From assembly GCA_903897155.1 (NCBI GenBank), contig CAIUAO010000068.1:1-24604 (forward strand): a stretch of 24,604 nucleotides of DNA, written 5' to 3'. The translations under genes and the position numbers were made by a program. Origin of the DNA: an uncultured Actinomycetes bacterium (GTDB lineage Bacteria > Actinomycetota > Actinomycetes > Nanopelagicales > Nanopelagicaceae). Positions 8,029 to 16,231 of this stretch are shown piece after piece. How positions within the stretch are numbered: the stretch's first letter is position 1; every line of letters starts with the position of its first letter. The notes beneath the pieces are model-generated. The model searched no databases, had not been told where the DNA came from, and saw only the letters and a list, made by a program, of their open reading frames with translations.

Positions 8029-8739
8029 GTGGCGAAAACTGCCGAATTACGCAACACTTCTGTTGTGAAAAAGAATGAGGACAAGACCAGGGATCAGGTG
8101 GCTCGCACCATCCTTGAAAATGGACCTCTGACAGCAGCGGATTTAGCGCAGAAGCTTGGCCTGACACCTGCTGGAATTAGACGTCATCTGGATTCACTTA
8201 TTGAGGAGAGTCTTCTCTCATCTAAAGAGCCCTACAGAACACTTGATTCAGCACGAGGACGTGGGCGCCCTTCTAAAGTATTTGCAGTAACTGATTTAGG
8301 ACGCGAAAAATTTGAGAGTGCATACGATGACCTCGCTGTTTCAGCACTTAGGTTTATGGCATCTGCAGTTAGTCCAAATCTTGTTAAAGAATTTGCAGCG
8401 ACAAGAAGTGAAGATATAAAAAAGCGACTCATCAAAAAATTCTCTACTCTAAGAACTCGTGAGAAGAAGATTGATGAGTTGGTAACTTTTCTATCTGCCG
8501 AAGGTTATGCCGCCACTCAAAAACAGAATTCAGCAGGTGTTGAGTTATGTCAGCATCATTGTCCAATTGCTCATGTTGCTGCCCAATTTCCAGAGCTTTG
8601 TGAAGCTGAAACTAATGCCTTTTCAGAATTACTCGGAACACACGTTCAAAGACTTGCCACTATTGCCCATGGTGATGGTGTCTGCACCACATTTATTCCA
8701 ACAGGAGCGATACCTCCAAGAAAGAGAGTCGACGCATGA
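8029..8739 (+). CDS. sufR: SUF operon regulator SufR (iron-sulfur winged-helix repressor)
   Basis: DNA-binding repressor that senses Fe-S status and controls the suf operon. The 236-residue product has an N-terminal winged helix (about 20-90) with PLTAADLAQKLGLTPAGIRRH as the helix-turn-helix and a GRGRPSKVF wing. The C-terminal half carries Cys174, Cys178, Cys191 and Cys219 (LCQHHCPIAH, ELCEAET, GDGVCTTFIP), matching the cluster region of mycobacterial SufR. The start at GTG 8029 is favoured by its perfectly spaced -10; an in-frame GTG at 8065 is an alternative that would keep the whole HTH. The stop overlaps sufB as ATGA, so regulator and pathway share one transcript. Confidence 0.93.
   Translation: MAKTAELRNTSVVKKNEDKTRDQVARTILENGPLTAADLAQKLGLTPAGIRRHLDSLIEESLLSSKEPYRTLDSARGRGRPSKVFAVTDLGREKFESAYDDLAVSALRFMASAVSPNLVKEFAATRSEDIKKRLIKKFSTLRTREKKIDELVTFLSAEGYAATQKQNSAGVELCQHHCPIAHVAAQFPELCEAETNAFSELLGTHVQRLATIAHGDGVCTTFIPTGAIPPRKRVDA
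8054..8068 (+). promoter_or_regulatory. Candidate SufR operator
   Basis: ACACT-TCTGT-TGTGA matches exactly the ACACT-N5-TGTGA pattern I recall for the mycobacterial SufR binding site. It lies within codons 9-14 of sufR, at +26 to +40 if transcription begins at G8029. An overlapping perfect dyad CAACA-CTTC-TGTTG covers 8052-8065. A repressor bound here would act as a roadblock just after the promoter. Confidence 0.55.
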
Positions 8740-10151
8740 GCCAGACATCCCTACATCCAGAACTTGATGGAATCGGAAATTATGAATATGGCTGGTCGGA
8801 TAAAGTCGATGCAGGCAGCAACGTTAAGCGTGGGCTAGATGAGGATGTTGTCCGTGACATTTCATCAAAAAAGAGTGAGCCACAATGGATGCTTGATCTA
8901 CGGCTTAAAGGTTTGGCGCTCTTTGAAAAGAAGCCAATGCCAAGTTGGGGATCAGACCTATCAGGTATCTTCTTTGACACAATCAAATATTTTGTTCGTT
9001 CTACTGAAAAGCAAGCAACTACATGGGAGGAACTCCCAGAAGATATTCGCAACACATATGACCGCCTTGGTATTCCTGAAGCAGAGAAAAACCGCTTGGT
9101 TTCAGGCGTTGCTGCGCAGTACGAATCTGAAGTGGTTTATCACTCAATCCGTGAAGATTTAGAGAAGCTCGGCGTTATCTTTGTTGATACCGATACAGCA
9201 CTTAAAAAGCATGAAGAGTTATTCAAAGAGTATTTTGGAACTGTAATTCCAGTTGGTGATAACAAATTTGCCGCACTGAATACTTCAGTATGGTCCGGTG
9301 GTTCTTTCATCTATGTTCCCAAGGGTGTTCACGTTGATATTCCTTTGCAGGCATATTTCCGTATTAACACTGAGAACATGGGTCAATTCGAACGTACACT
9401 GATCATTGCCGATGAAGGTTCATATATTCACTATGTTGAAGGCTGCACAGCGCCTATTTATTCTTCTGATTCACTTCACTCAGCGGTCGTTGAGATTATT
9501 GTGAAGAAGAATGCTCGAGTTCGTTACACAACCATTCAAAACTGGTCTAATAACGTTTATAACTTAGTAACAAAGCGTGCAACATGTGCTGAAGGTGCAA
9601 CCATGGAATGGATTGATGGAAACATCGGCTCAAAGGTAACCATGAAGTACCCAGCCGTTTTCCTTATGGGAGAGCACGCAAAGGGGGAGACGCTGTCGAT
9701 TGCATTTGCTGGCGAAGGCCAACACCAGGATGCTGGGGCAAAGATGGTGCACGCCGCTCCTTACACATCGTCAACAATTATTTCTAAATCAGTTGCTCGC
9801 GGGGGAGGCAGAACTTCTTATCGCGGTCTAGTGCAAGTTCAGCCAGGAGCCCATCACTCAAAGTCAACAGTGAAGTGTGACGCGCTTTTGGTAGACACAA
9901 TTTCACGTTCTGACACATACCCATATGTCGATATCCGTGAAGATGATGTTTCGATGGGCCATGAAGCAACAGTTTCAAAGATCAGTGATGATCAACTCTT
10001 CTATCTCATGTCACGAGGTCTAAGTGAAGATGAAGCTATGGCAATGATTGTCCGTGGTTTCATTGAACCAATTGCCCGTGAACTTCCTATGGAATACGCA
10101 CTTGAACTTAACCGTTTGATTGAACTTCAAATGGAAGGTGCTGTTGGGTAA
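8736..10151 (+). CDS. sufB: Fe-S cluster assembly scaffold protein SufB
   Basis: Core scaffold of the SufBC2D complex, on which clusters are built. The 471-residue length is normal. The beta-helix region includes GSYIHYVEGCTAPIY and RTSYRGLVQVQPGAHHS, and Cys381 in TVKCDALL corresponds to the conserved Cys implicated in sulfur transfer and cluster assembly. The C-terminal block ISDDQLFYLMSRGLSEDEA is shared with SufD. It overlaps sufR (ATGA) upstream and sufD (TAATG) downstream, which argues for stoichiometric coupled translation. Confidence 0.97.
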   Translation: MSQTSLHPELDGIGNYEYGWSDKVDAGSNVKRGLDEDVVRDISSKKSEPQWMLDLRLKGLALFEKKPMPSWGSDLSGIFFDTIKYFVRSTEKQATTWEELPEDIRNTYDRLGIPEAEKNRLVSGVAAQYESEVVYHSIREDLEKLGVIFVDTDTALKKHEELFKEYFGTVIPVGDNKFAALNTSVWSGGSFIYVPKGVHVDIPLQAYFRINTENMGQFERTLIIADEGSYIHYVEGCTAPIYSSDSLHSAVVEIIVKKNARVRYTTIQNWSNNVYNLVTKRATCAEGATMEWIDGNIGSKVTMKYPAVFLMGEHAKGETLSIAFAGEGQHQDAGAKMVHAAPYTSSTIISKSVARGGGRTSYRGLVQVQPGAHHSKSTVKCDALLVDTISRSDTYPYVDIREDDVSMGHEATVSKISDDQLFYLMSRGLSEDEAMAMIVRGFIEPIARELPMEYALELNRLIELQMEGAVG

Positions 10152-11233
10152 TGTCACTTGCAACAACAAATTACTTAACACCCACCGGACGCGAAGAGGC
10201 ATGGCGCTTCACACCACTTAGTCGCCTTGCGGGTCTTCATGATTCAAGCGTTGAATTAGCAGATCGAATCTCTCTTTCCGCACGGGGAGTACCCGCTGGA
10301 GCACGTCTTGAAATCAAATCAGGTGAGGAAGCACCATCACTTTCTACAACAGATGACATTGTCATCGAGAGAGTCCGTGATGTTGCTCAGCAAGTCTTGG
10401 TATTAACCATTGAAAAGAACGCCGAAATAGCCGAACCAATTTTCCTTCTTCGCAAAAGTGAGGGACAAGCTCCAGAAGCCTCTCGTGTTCAAATTCAAGC
10501 CGGTGCTCATTCTCACGCGACTGTCGTGGTTGAAAATGTTGGGTCGGCAGTATTAGCCGAGGAGATTGAAATCAATCTAGAACCTGGCGCGAATCTTCGG
10601 TTTGTAACTCTTCAAGAGTGGGATAACAACGCTGTCCATATCGGCAGACATCATGCAATTGTTGGTAAAGATGCAACATTTACATCATATGTCATCACTG
10701 TCGGAGGTTCAGTAGTTCGCATCCTACCTACTGTTGAATATTCAGGTCCTGGGTCAAGCGCTGACTTATATGGACTTTATTTTGCAACAGACAATCAGCA
10801 TCTTGAACATCGCATTCATGTTGAACACAAAATTCCTAACGCTAAATCACGTGTGAACTACAAGGGCGCCCTTTCTGGACAATCAGCCCGAACAGTCTGG
10901 ATTGGTGATGTATTTATTAAGGCCACTGCCGAAGGCACTGACACCTATGAACTCAACCGCAATTTGCTGCTTTCAGATGGTGCGCGCGCAGATTCTGTTC
11001 CTAATCTTGAAATCGAAACAGGCGAGATTGTGGGCGCAGGACATGCAAGCACAACTGGTCGCTTTGATGACGAGCAACTTTTCTATTTACAGTCTCGCGG
11101 AATACCTGCAGAGGAAGCACGTCGCTTAGTTATCAGAGGCTTCTTTGCTGAGATTGTTGCAAAACTTAAGATTCAAAGCATAGAAGAGCGCATTATGAAT
11201 CGTATTGATGCCGAACTAGAGGAGGCAAAATAA
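10151..11233 (+). CDS. sufD: Fe-S cluster assembly protein SufD
   Basis: Paralog and partner of SufB in the SufBC2D scaffold. The 360-residue product begins with the short SufD N-terminal region (PTGREEAWRFTPLSRLAGL) and contains the beta-helix core and the C-terminal GRFDDEQLFYLQSRGIPAEEA. His298 in VGAGHAST is where the His important for cluster assembly in E. coli SufD would fall. The start ATG shares one base with the sufB TAA, and its own TAA shares one base with the next ATG. Confidence 0.95.
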   Translation: MSLATTNYLTPTGREEAWRFTPLSRLAGLHDSSVELADRISLSARGVPAGARLEIKSGEEAPSLSTTDDIVIERVRDVAQQVLVLTIEKNAEIAEPIFLLRKSEGQAPEASRVQIQAGAHSHATVVVENVGSAVLAEEIEINLEPGANLRFVTLQEWDNNAVHIGRHHAIVGKDATFTSYVITVGGSVVRILPTVEYSGPGSSADLYGLYFATDNQHLEHRIHVEHKIPNAKSRVNYKGALSGQSARTVWIGDVFIKATAEGTDTYELNRNLLLSDGARADSVPNLEIETGEIVGAGHASTTGRFDDEQLFYLQSRGIPAEEARRLVIRGFFAEIVAKLKIQSIEERIMNRIDAELEEAK

Positions 11234-11550
11234 TGACAACTCTAAATTTTGATTCTCTAGTTGAAGGAAAGCCAGTTCAGGTAGATGTTGAGGGAGTGAA
11301 AGTTTGTGTCGCTCGCGTCGGAGATGAAGTTTTTGCTATTTCAGATATCTGCTCACACGCTGAAGCCAATCTTTCCGAAGGTGAATATAAGGGCTATGTC
11401 ATCGAATGCTGGCTCCATGGTGCTGAGTTCGATCTAAGAACTGGCGAAGCAATCACTCTGCCCGCAGTTGCCCCAGTTAAAACCTACAAAGTTTCACGAG
11501 ATGAAAATGTTGTAAGCATTTCAGCACCCAACCAAGAAAGTGAAAAATAA
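11233..11550 (+). CDS. Rieske-type [2Fe-2S] ferredoxin in the suf operon
   Basis: A 105-residue single-domain Rieske protein. Cluster ligands are Cys40 and His42 (CSH) and Cys59 and His62 (CWLH), and the surrounding folds CSHAEANLSEG and CWLHGAEFDLRTGEA are typical of the ferredoxin subunits of ring-hydroxylating dioxygenases. No oxygenase gene is nearby. Its place between sufD and sufC, with TAATG overlaps on both sides, points to electron supply or a role within Fe-S assembly, not aromatic degradation. That role is inference from position; the cofactor type is well supported by the ligands. Confidence 0.93.
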   Translation: MTTLNFDSLVEGKPVQVDVEGVKVCVARVGDEVFAISDICSHAEANLSEGEYKGYVIECWLHGAEFDLRTGEAITLPAVAPVKTYKVSRDENVVSISAPNQESEK

Positions 11551-12302
11551 TGAGTACATTGATCATCAAAGACCTACATGTAAGCGTTTCAACAGACGAG
11601 GGCATGAAAGAGATCCTTCGAGGAGTTGATTTAACAATCAATAGCGGTGAGACACATGCCATCATGGGCCCAAATGGTTCAGGTAAATCAACACTTGCTT
11701 ACTCGATTGCTGGTCACCCTAAATACACAATTACCTCAGGGTCGGTAACACTTGACGGAGAAGATGTTTTAGAAATGACAGTGGATGAGCGGGCAAAGGC
11801 TGGTCTATTTCTAGCTATGCAGTATCCGGTTGAAGTACCTGGAGTTTCTGTATCAAACTTTCTAAGAACAGCAGTTACTGCGATAAGAGGAGAAGCTCCG
11901 AAGATTCGTACATGGGTAGGTGAAGTCAAGGAAGCAATGACTGCCCTGCATATGGACCCAGAATTTTCTGAGCGAAGTGTTAATGAAGGTTTCTCCGGTG
12001 GGGAAAAGAAGCGCCATGAAATTTTGCAGATGGAACTTCTTAAGCCAAAGATTGCAATTTTAGATGAGACTGATTCTGGATTAGATGTTGACGCTCTACG
12101 TACTGTTTCAGAAGGCGTGAATCGAGTAAAAGAGAATCAAGATCTTGGAATTATGCTAATCACTCACTACACCCGTATTTTGCGTTACATCAAGCCTGAT
12201 TTTGTGCATGTATTTGCTGGGGGAAAGATTGTTGAAGAAGGTGGACCTGAACTTGCTGCCAAGCTCGAGGAGAGTGGCTACGCAGAATATTTACCTGCGT
12301 AA
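11550..12302 (+). CDS. sufC: Fe-S assembly ATPase SufC
   Basis: ABC-type ATPase that drives conformational change in the SufBC2D scaffold; it is cytoplasmic and not a transporter. The 250-residue product has Walker A GPNGSGKST (40-48), the ABC signature FSGGEKKRHEI (148-158), Walker B IAILDETDSGLD (168-179) and a switch His in MLITHYTR. The ETDSGLD form in place of EPTSGLD is characteristic of SufC. It overlaps the Rieske gene by one base and ends 12 bases before sufS. Confidence 0.97.
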   Translation: MSTLIIKDLHVSVSTDEGMKEILRGVDLTINSGETHAIMGPNGSGKSTLAYSIAGHPKYTITSGSVTLDGEDVLEMTVDERAKAGLFLAMQYPVEVPGVSVSNFLRTAVTAIRGEAPKIRTWVGEVKEAMTALHMDPEFSERSVNEGFSGGEKKRHEILQMELLKPKIAILDETDSGLDVDALRTVSEGVNRVKENQDLGIMLITHYTRILRYIKPDFVHVFAGGKIVEEGGPELAAKLEESGYAEYLPA

Positions 12303-12314
12303 TTACTAAATATT

Positions 12315-13559
12315 ATGACACTAGATGTTGCGGCAATAAAAGCTGACTTTCCAATCTTTTCAGAGAAGATGCGCAACGGAAAGCGTCTGGTTTTTCTTGA
12401 TTCTGGAGCAACAAGCCAGAAACCGCGGTCAGTGATCGAAGCCGAGAAGAATTTTTACTTTACAAGCAATGCTGCCGTTCACCGTGGAAGTTATTTACTT
12501 GCAGAAAAAGCGAGTGAGGCATATGAAGGAGCAAGAGCAAAGGTTGCCGAGTTCCTTCAAGTTTCACAAGATGAAGTGATTTTCACCAAAAGCGCTACAG
12601 AAGGTATCAATGTTCTTGCCTACTCATTTGGCGCGAGTAGTGGACAACTACAAGTTAAAAAAGGTGATGAAATTGTCGTCTCAGAGCTAGAACATCATGC
12701 GAATTTAATTCCTTGGCAGCAATTGGCAAAGCGCACAGGGGCCACTCTGAAGTGGTTTGAAATGAATCCAGATGGCTCACTTGATCTTTCTAAAATCGAT
12801 GAATTAATTACGAAGCGGACAAAAGTTGTTGCGCTTACACATCAGTCAAACGTATTAGGTACAACACCTAATCTTGCTCCGATCATCGCTGCCGCACATG
12901 CTGTATCTGCAGTTTTTGTTTTGGATGCCTGCCAAACCGTTCCTCACCAAATTGTTCATCCAAATGAATTAAATGTTGATTTTCTAGTTTTTTCAGGTCA
13001 CAAGTCACTTGGTCCAACAGGTATCGGAGTTTTGTGGGGCAAGTCTGATTTACTCGCTCACATGGAACCAGCCCTATTTGGTGGGTCAATGATTGAGACA
13101 GTCACAATGACTGATTCAACTTGGGCAGATGCTCCTAAGAAATTTGAAGCTGGAGTGCCGAATATGGCTCAAGCAGTGGGAATGGCTGCAGGGCTAGATT
13201 ATCTGCAAAATATTGGGCTAGATAAAATTCACGCTTGGGAAATGGAATTAACAAAATCTGCCCTTCAAGGATTGGCAAGTATTGAAGGTGTTAAAGTTAT
13301 TGGCCCACAAGGTGTTGAAAATCGTGGGGGAGTGATTTCATTTACAGTTGATGAAATTCATCCACACGATGTTGGTCAAGTGCTTGATCAATATGGCGTT
13401 GCTGTGAGAACCGGCCACCACTGTGCTTGGCCACTCATTCGCAAACTTGGACTGCAAGGAACAACGCGTGCATCTTTCTATCTATACAACGACATGAATG
13501 ATGTGGAAGTACTCATAGAGTCTGTCGAAGCAGCGCGTGACTACTTTAGGAAACGTTAA
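12315..13559 (+). CDS. sufS: Cysteine desulfurase SufS
   Basis: PLP enzyme that takes sulfur from cysteine as a persulfide and leaves alanine. The 414-residue product is a group II desulfurase: FLDSGATSQKP near the N-terminus, PLP-binding Lys230 in FSGHKSLGPTG, and catalytic Cys370 in RTGHHCAWPL. No Shine-Dalgarno is evident in the 12-base AT-rich gap after sufC, so translation probably depends on readthrough coupling. Its TAA overlaps the sufU ATG (TAATG), matching its functional partner SufU. Confidence 0.96.
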   Translation: MTLDVAAIKADFPIFSEKMRNGKRLVFLDSGATSQKPRSVIEAEKNFYFTSNAAVHRGSYLLAEKASEAYEGARAKVAEFLQVSQDEVIFTKSATEGINVLAYSFGASSGQLQVKKGDEIVVSELEHHANLIPWQQLAKRTGATLKWFEMNPDGSLDLSKIDELITKRTKVVALTHQSNVLGTTPNLAPIIAAAHAVSAVFVLDACQTVPHQIVHPNELNVDFLVFSGHKSLGPTGIGVLWGKSDLLAHMEPALFGGSMIETVTMTDSTWADAPKKFEAGVPNMAQAVGMAAGLDYLQNIGLDKIHAWEMELTKSALQGLASIEGVKVIGPQGVENRGGVISFTVDEIHPHDVGQVLDQYGVAVRTGHHCAWPLIRKLGLQGTTRASFYLYNDMNDVEVLIESVEAARDYFRKR

Positions 13560-13999
13560 TGGAACTTGACTCCCTCTATCAGCAAGTGATTTTAGATCAC
13601 TATAAAAGCCCACACCATAAAGGTTTACCAAACTCTTCCACCTCAGTGCATCACGTAAATCCAAGTTGCGGGGATGAAATAACCCTCTCACTCATTCTCA
13701 CTGATGGGAAAGTCACAGATTTGGTCTGGGATGGAGTGGGATGTTCAATTTCCCAGGCAAGCTCGTCAATTATGAGCGATCTTGTTATCGGTAAGAGCGC
13801 AGAAGAGGCTTTTGCCGTCATGGAGCATTTCACGACGCTCATGCAAAGCAAAGGAACTCTTACGGGGGATGAGGAAGTGCTGGAAGACGCAATTGCACTT
13901 GCTGGAGTTTCAAAGTTCCCAGCACGGGTAAAGTGCGCACTGTTAGGTTGGATGGCTTTCAAAGATGCAGCGATACAAGCAGGGGGAGTAAATGTCTGA
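13559..13999 (+). CDS. sufU: Zinc-dependent sulfurtransferase SufU
   Basis: Accepts persulfide sulfur from SufS and passes it to the SufBCD scaffold. The 146-residue IscU-fold protein has Cys37 and Asp39 (NPSCGDE), Cys62 (GVGCSIS) and Cys126 (RVKCALLGW), the set that binds Zn in SufU. The insertion between the second and third Cys, relative to IscU, is in keeping with SufU. It is directly coupled to sufS, and the operon has no SufE, as expected for a SufS/SufU system. Confidence 0.95.
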   Translation: MELDSLYQQVILDHYKSPHHKGLPNSSTSVHHVNPSCGDEITLSLILTDGKVTDLVWDGVGCSISQASSSIMSDLVIGKSAEEAFAVMEHFTTLMQSKGTLTGDEEVLEDAIALAGVSKFPARVKCALLGWMAFKDAAIQAGGVNV

Positions 14000-14312
14000 A
14001 AAATTAGCAACACTCGATGAAATTACTGAGGCAATGAAAGATGTCATTGACCCTGAACTAGGGATCAACGTTGTTGATCTTGGCTTGGTCTATGACATGA
14101 AGGTCGATGAGGGGAACATTGCAGTACTGGATATGACACTTACCTCGGCAGCATGCCCATTACAAGATGTTATTGAAGATCAAGCCCGCCAAGTTCTAGC
14201 GGACCTCACCTCTGATGTAAAAATCAATTGGGTGTGGATGCCGCCTTGGGGTCCAAATAAGATTACAGATGAAGGCCGTGAACAGCTTCGCGCTATTGGC
14301 TTTACAGTTTAA
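13992..14312 (+). CDS. sufT: MIP18/PaaD-like Fe-S maturation factor SufT
   Basis: DUF59 (MIP18) protein thought to help deliver or mature Fe-S clusters. The 106-residue product has DPELGINVVDLGLVYDM (20-36), a conserved Cys55 in TSAACPLQD and WMPPWGPNKITDEGR (82-96), the typical DUF59/PaaD-like pattern. The start overlaps the end of sufU by eight bases. Terminal position in a suf operon is common, while paa genes for phenylacetate degradation are absent here, which favours the SufT name over PaaD. Confidence 0.92.
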   Translation: MSEKLATLDEITEAMKDVIDPELGINVVDLGLVYDMKVDEGNIAVLDMTLTSAACPLQDVIEDQARQVLADLTSDVKINWVWMPPWGPNKITDEGREQLRAIGFTV

Positions 14313-14340
14313 TTTTTAATTTCTTAAAGGGGCTTAATTA

Positions 14341-16224
14341 ATGTCTATGCGTGGTGGTGGCATGAACGCGCATATGGCTATGCGCTCTTTAACACGGGAT
14401 TCATCAGTCAAAAATACAAAACTTAAAAAGGGAACACTGACTCGCATATGGGAGTTTGCTCGTCCATTTAAGTTCTATCTTTTTTGCTTCCTGATCACTA
14501 TTGTTTTAGATGCACTGCTCACCGTATCGACACCTTTAATTCTCCGAAATCTCATTGACCAAGGTGTTATTCCCAAGAAATATCACGTAGTTACTGTGCT
14601 TGCGATTCTAGTTGGCGTTTTAGCAATTGCAGATAGCGCAACAAACCTCGTGGGGCGTTGGTTTTCAGCTCGAATTGGTGAAGGCCTCATCTATGAAATG
14701 CGTACCAAGGTATTTGCTCATATCCAAACACAGTCCATTGCCTTCTTTACAAGGACCCAAACAGGAGCGCTCATCTCGCGCATTAACTCAGATGTTATTG
14801 GAGCGCAAAACGCGTTTACTGACACTCTTTCCGGTGTTGTCAGTAACGTGCTGACGCTGACTCTCGTAGCAGGAGCGATGTTCACACTCTCTTGGCAAAT
14901 TACTGTTCTTTCACTTCTGCTTTTGCCCGCATTTATTTATCCAACAAAATGGGTAGGAAGAAAGATACAAAATCTAACTCGCGAATCGTTTAACACAAAT
15001 GCGGAGATGTCTTCCATGATGACTGAACGCTTCAATGTCTCGGGAGCACTCCTTGTTCTTCTATATGGGAAGAGAGGAGCAGAAAGCCTTGGTTTTAATA
15101 GAAGAGCAAGACGAGTAGCTGATATCGGAATTGAAATCGCTCTACTCAATCGAATTTTCTTTGTCTCAATTCTCTCTGTTGCCTCTATCGCTACAGCAAT
15201 TGCATATGGAGTAGGTGGACACCTCGCAATCTCAGGTGCCATTACTGTTGGTTCATTACTTGCCATAACCACACTTCTTGCGCGGCTTTATGGACCTATT
15301 ACTTCTTTAACTAATGTCCGAGTAGATGTCATGACTGCACTGGTTTCATTTGAACGAGTTTTCGAAGTATTAGATCTAGAACCAATGGTCAAAGATAATC
15401 CTGGAGCCAGGCAGATCAAAGCATCAAAGCCCTCAGTGGTCTTTAATCATGTTGAGTTTAGATATCCAACAGCGGATGAGATTTCACTTGCTTCACTTGA
15501 AATGGTTGCGAAAAAAGAGATTGTAGATTCTGGGGTAGTAATTAAAGATTTAAGTTTCACATGCGCCCCTGGAACACTTACGGCAATTGTTGGGCCATCT
15601 GGTGCAGGTAAAAGTACTATCTCTGGATTGATTCCTCGTCTTTATGATGTAACTAAAGGAAGCATTTCTATAGATGGAATAGACATCAAGGACATCACTC
15701 TCGACTCACTTCGTAATGAAATAGGCGTTGTTACCCAAGACTCCCATATGTTTCATGACACTATTGAAGCGAATCTTCGTTATGCCAATCCTGACGCAAC
15801 CCTGGCACAAATTCAGTCTGCTTGTGAAGCAGCTCAGATGTGGGAATTTATTACTTCCCTGCCAAATGGTTTGGAAACAATAGTTGGAGAGAGAGGGCAC
15901 CGGCTATCTGGCGGAGAAAAACAACGCTTAGCTATAGCCAGACTCTTACTTAAAGCCCCTAGTATTGTTATTTTGGATGAAGCTACAGCTCACTTAGATT
16001 CTGAAAACGAGGCCCTTGTACAGGCTGCGCTTGAAAAGGCACTGGTTGGACGTACAAGCATTGTTATCGCTCATAGACTTTCAACAGTTCAAAAGGCAGA
16101 TCAGATTCTAGTTTTGGAAAATGGCTACCTTGTTGAATCAGGTAAGCACGATGCTCTGGTTGCCCAAGGTGGCCTGTACTTTGATCTATATCAGCGTCAA
16201 GTTTTGAGTACAGGAACTATTTAG
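14341..16224 (+). CDS. ABC exporter, fused membrane and ATPase domains
   Basis: A 627-residue half-transporter likely to work as a homodimer in the cytoplasmic membrane; substrate unknown. An N-terminal Met/Gly-rich stretch precedes a six-helix membrane domain (about 40-340), including IGEGLIYEMRTKVFAHIQTQ. The nucleotide-binding domain has Walker A GPSGAGKST (418-426), signature LSGGEKQRLAIAR (from about 522), Walker B IVILDEATAHLDSE (from about 541) and a switch His in IAHRLSTV. An extra segment of about 20 residues lies between the FRYP element and the strand before Walker A. AAAGGGG (14326-14332) precedes the ATG. It is 28 bases after sufT and may be co-transcribed with suf; a link to Fe-S metabolism is unproven. 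Confidence 0.93.
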   Translation: MSMRGGGMNAHMAMRSLTRDSSVKNTKLKKGTLTRIWEFARPFKFYLFCFLITIVLDALLTVSTPLILRNLIDQGVIPKKYHVVTVLAILVGVLAIADSATNLVGRWFSARIGEGLIYEMRTKVFAHIQTQSIAFFTRTQTGALISRINSDVIGAQNAFTDTLSGVVSNVLTLTLVAGAMFTLSWQITVLSLLLLPAFIYPTKWVGRKIQNLTRESFNTNAEMSSMMTERFNVSGALLVLLYGKRGAESLGFNRRARRVADIGIEIALLNRIFFVSILSVASIATAIAYGVGGHLAISGAITVGSLLAITTLLARLYGPITSLTNVRVDVMTALVSFERVFEVLDLEPMVKDNPGARQIKASKPSVVFNHVEFRYPTADEISLASLEMVAKKEIVDSGVVIKDLSFTCAPGTLTAIVGPSGAGKSTISGLIPRLYDVTKGSISIDGIDIKDITLDSLRNEIGVVTQDSHMFHDTIEANLRYANPDATLAQIQSACEAAQMWEFITSLPNGLETIVGERGHRLSGGEKQRLAIARLLLKAPSIVILDEATAHLDSENEALVQAALEKALVGRTSIVIAHRLSTVQKADQILVLENGYLVESGKHDALVAQGGLYFDLYQRQVLSTGTI

Positions 16225-16231
16225 TCTTTTT
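16173..16231 (+). terminator. Inverted repeat near the end of the ABC exporter gene, possible weak terminator
   Basis: CCTGTACT (16173-16180) pairs perfectly with AGTACAGG (16207-16214), and TTGA/TCAA can extend the stem inward. A run of five T (16227-16231) follows, but 12 bases after the stem, which is too far for a classic terminator. It may end or stabilise the suf-ABC transcript. Confidence 0.3.
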
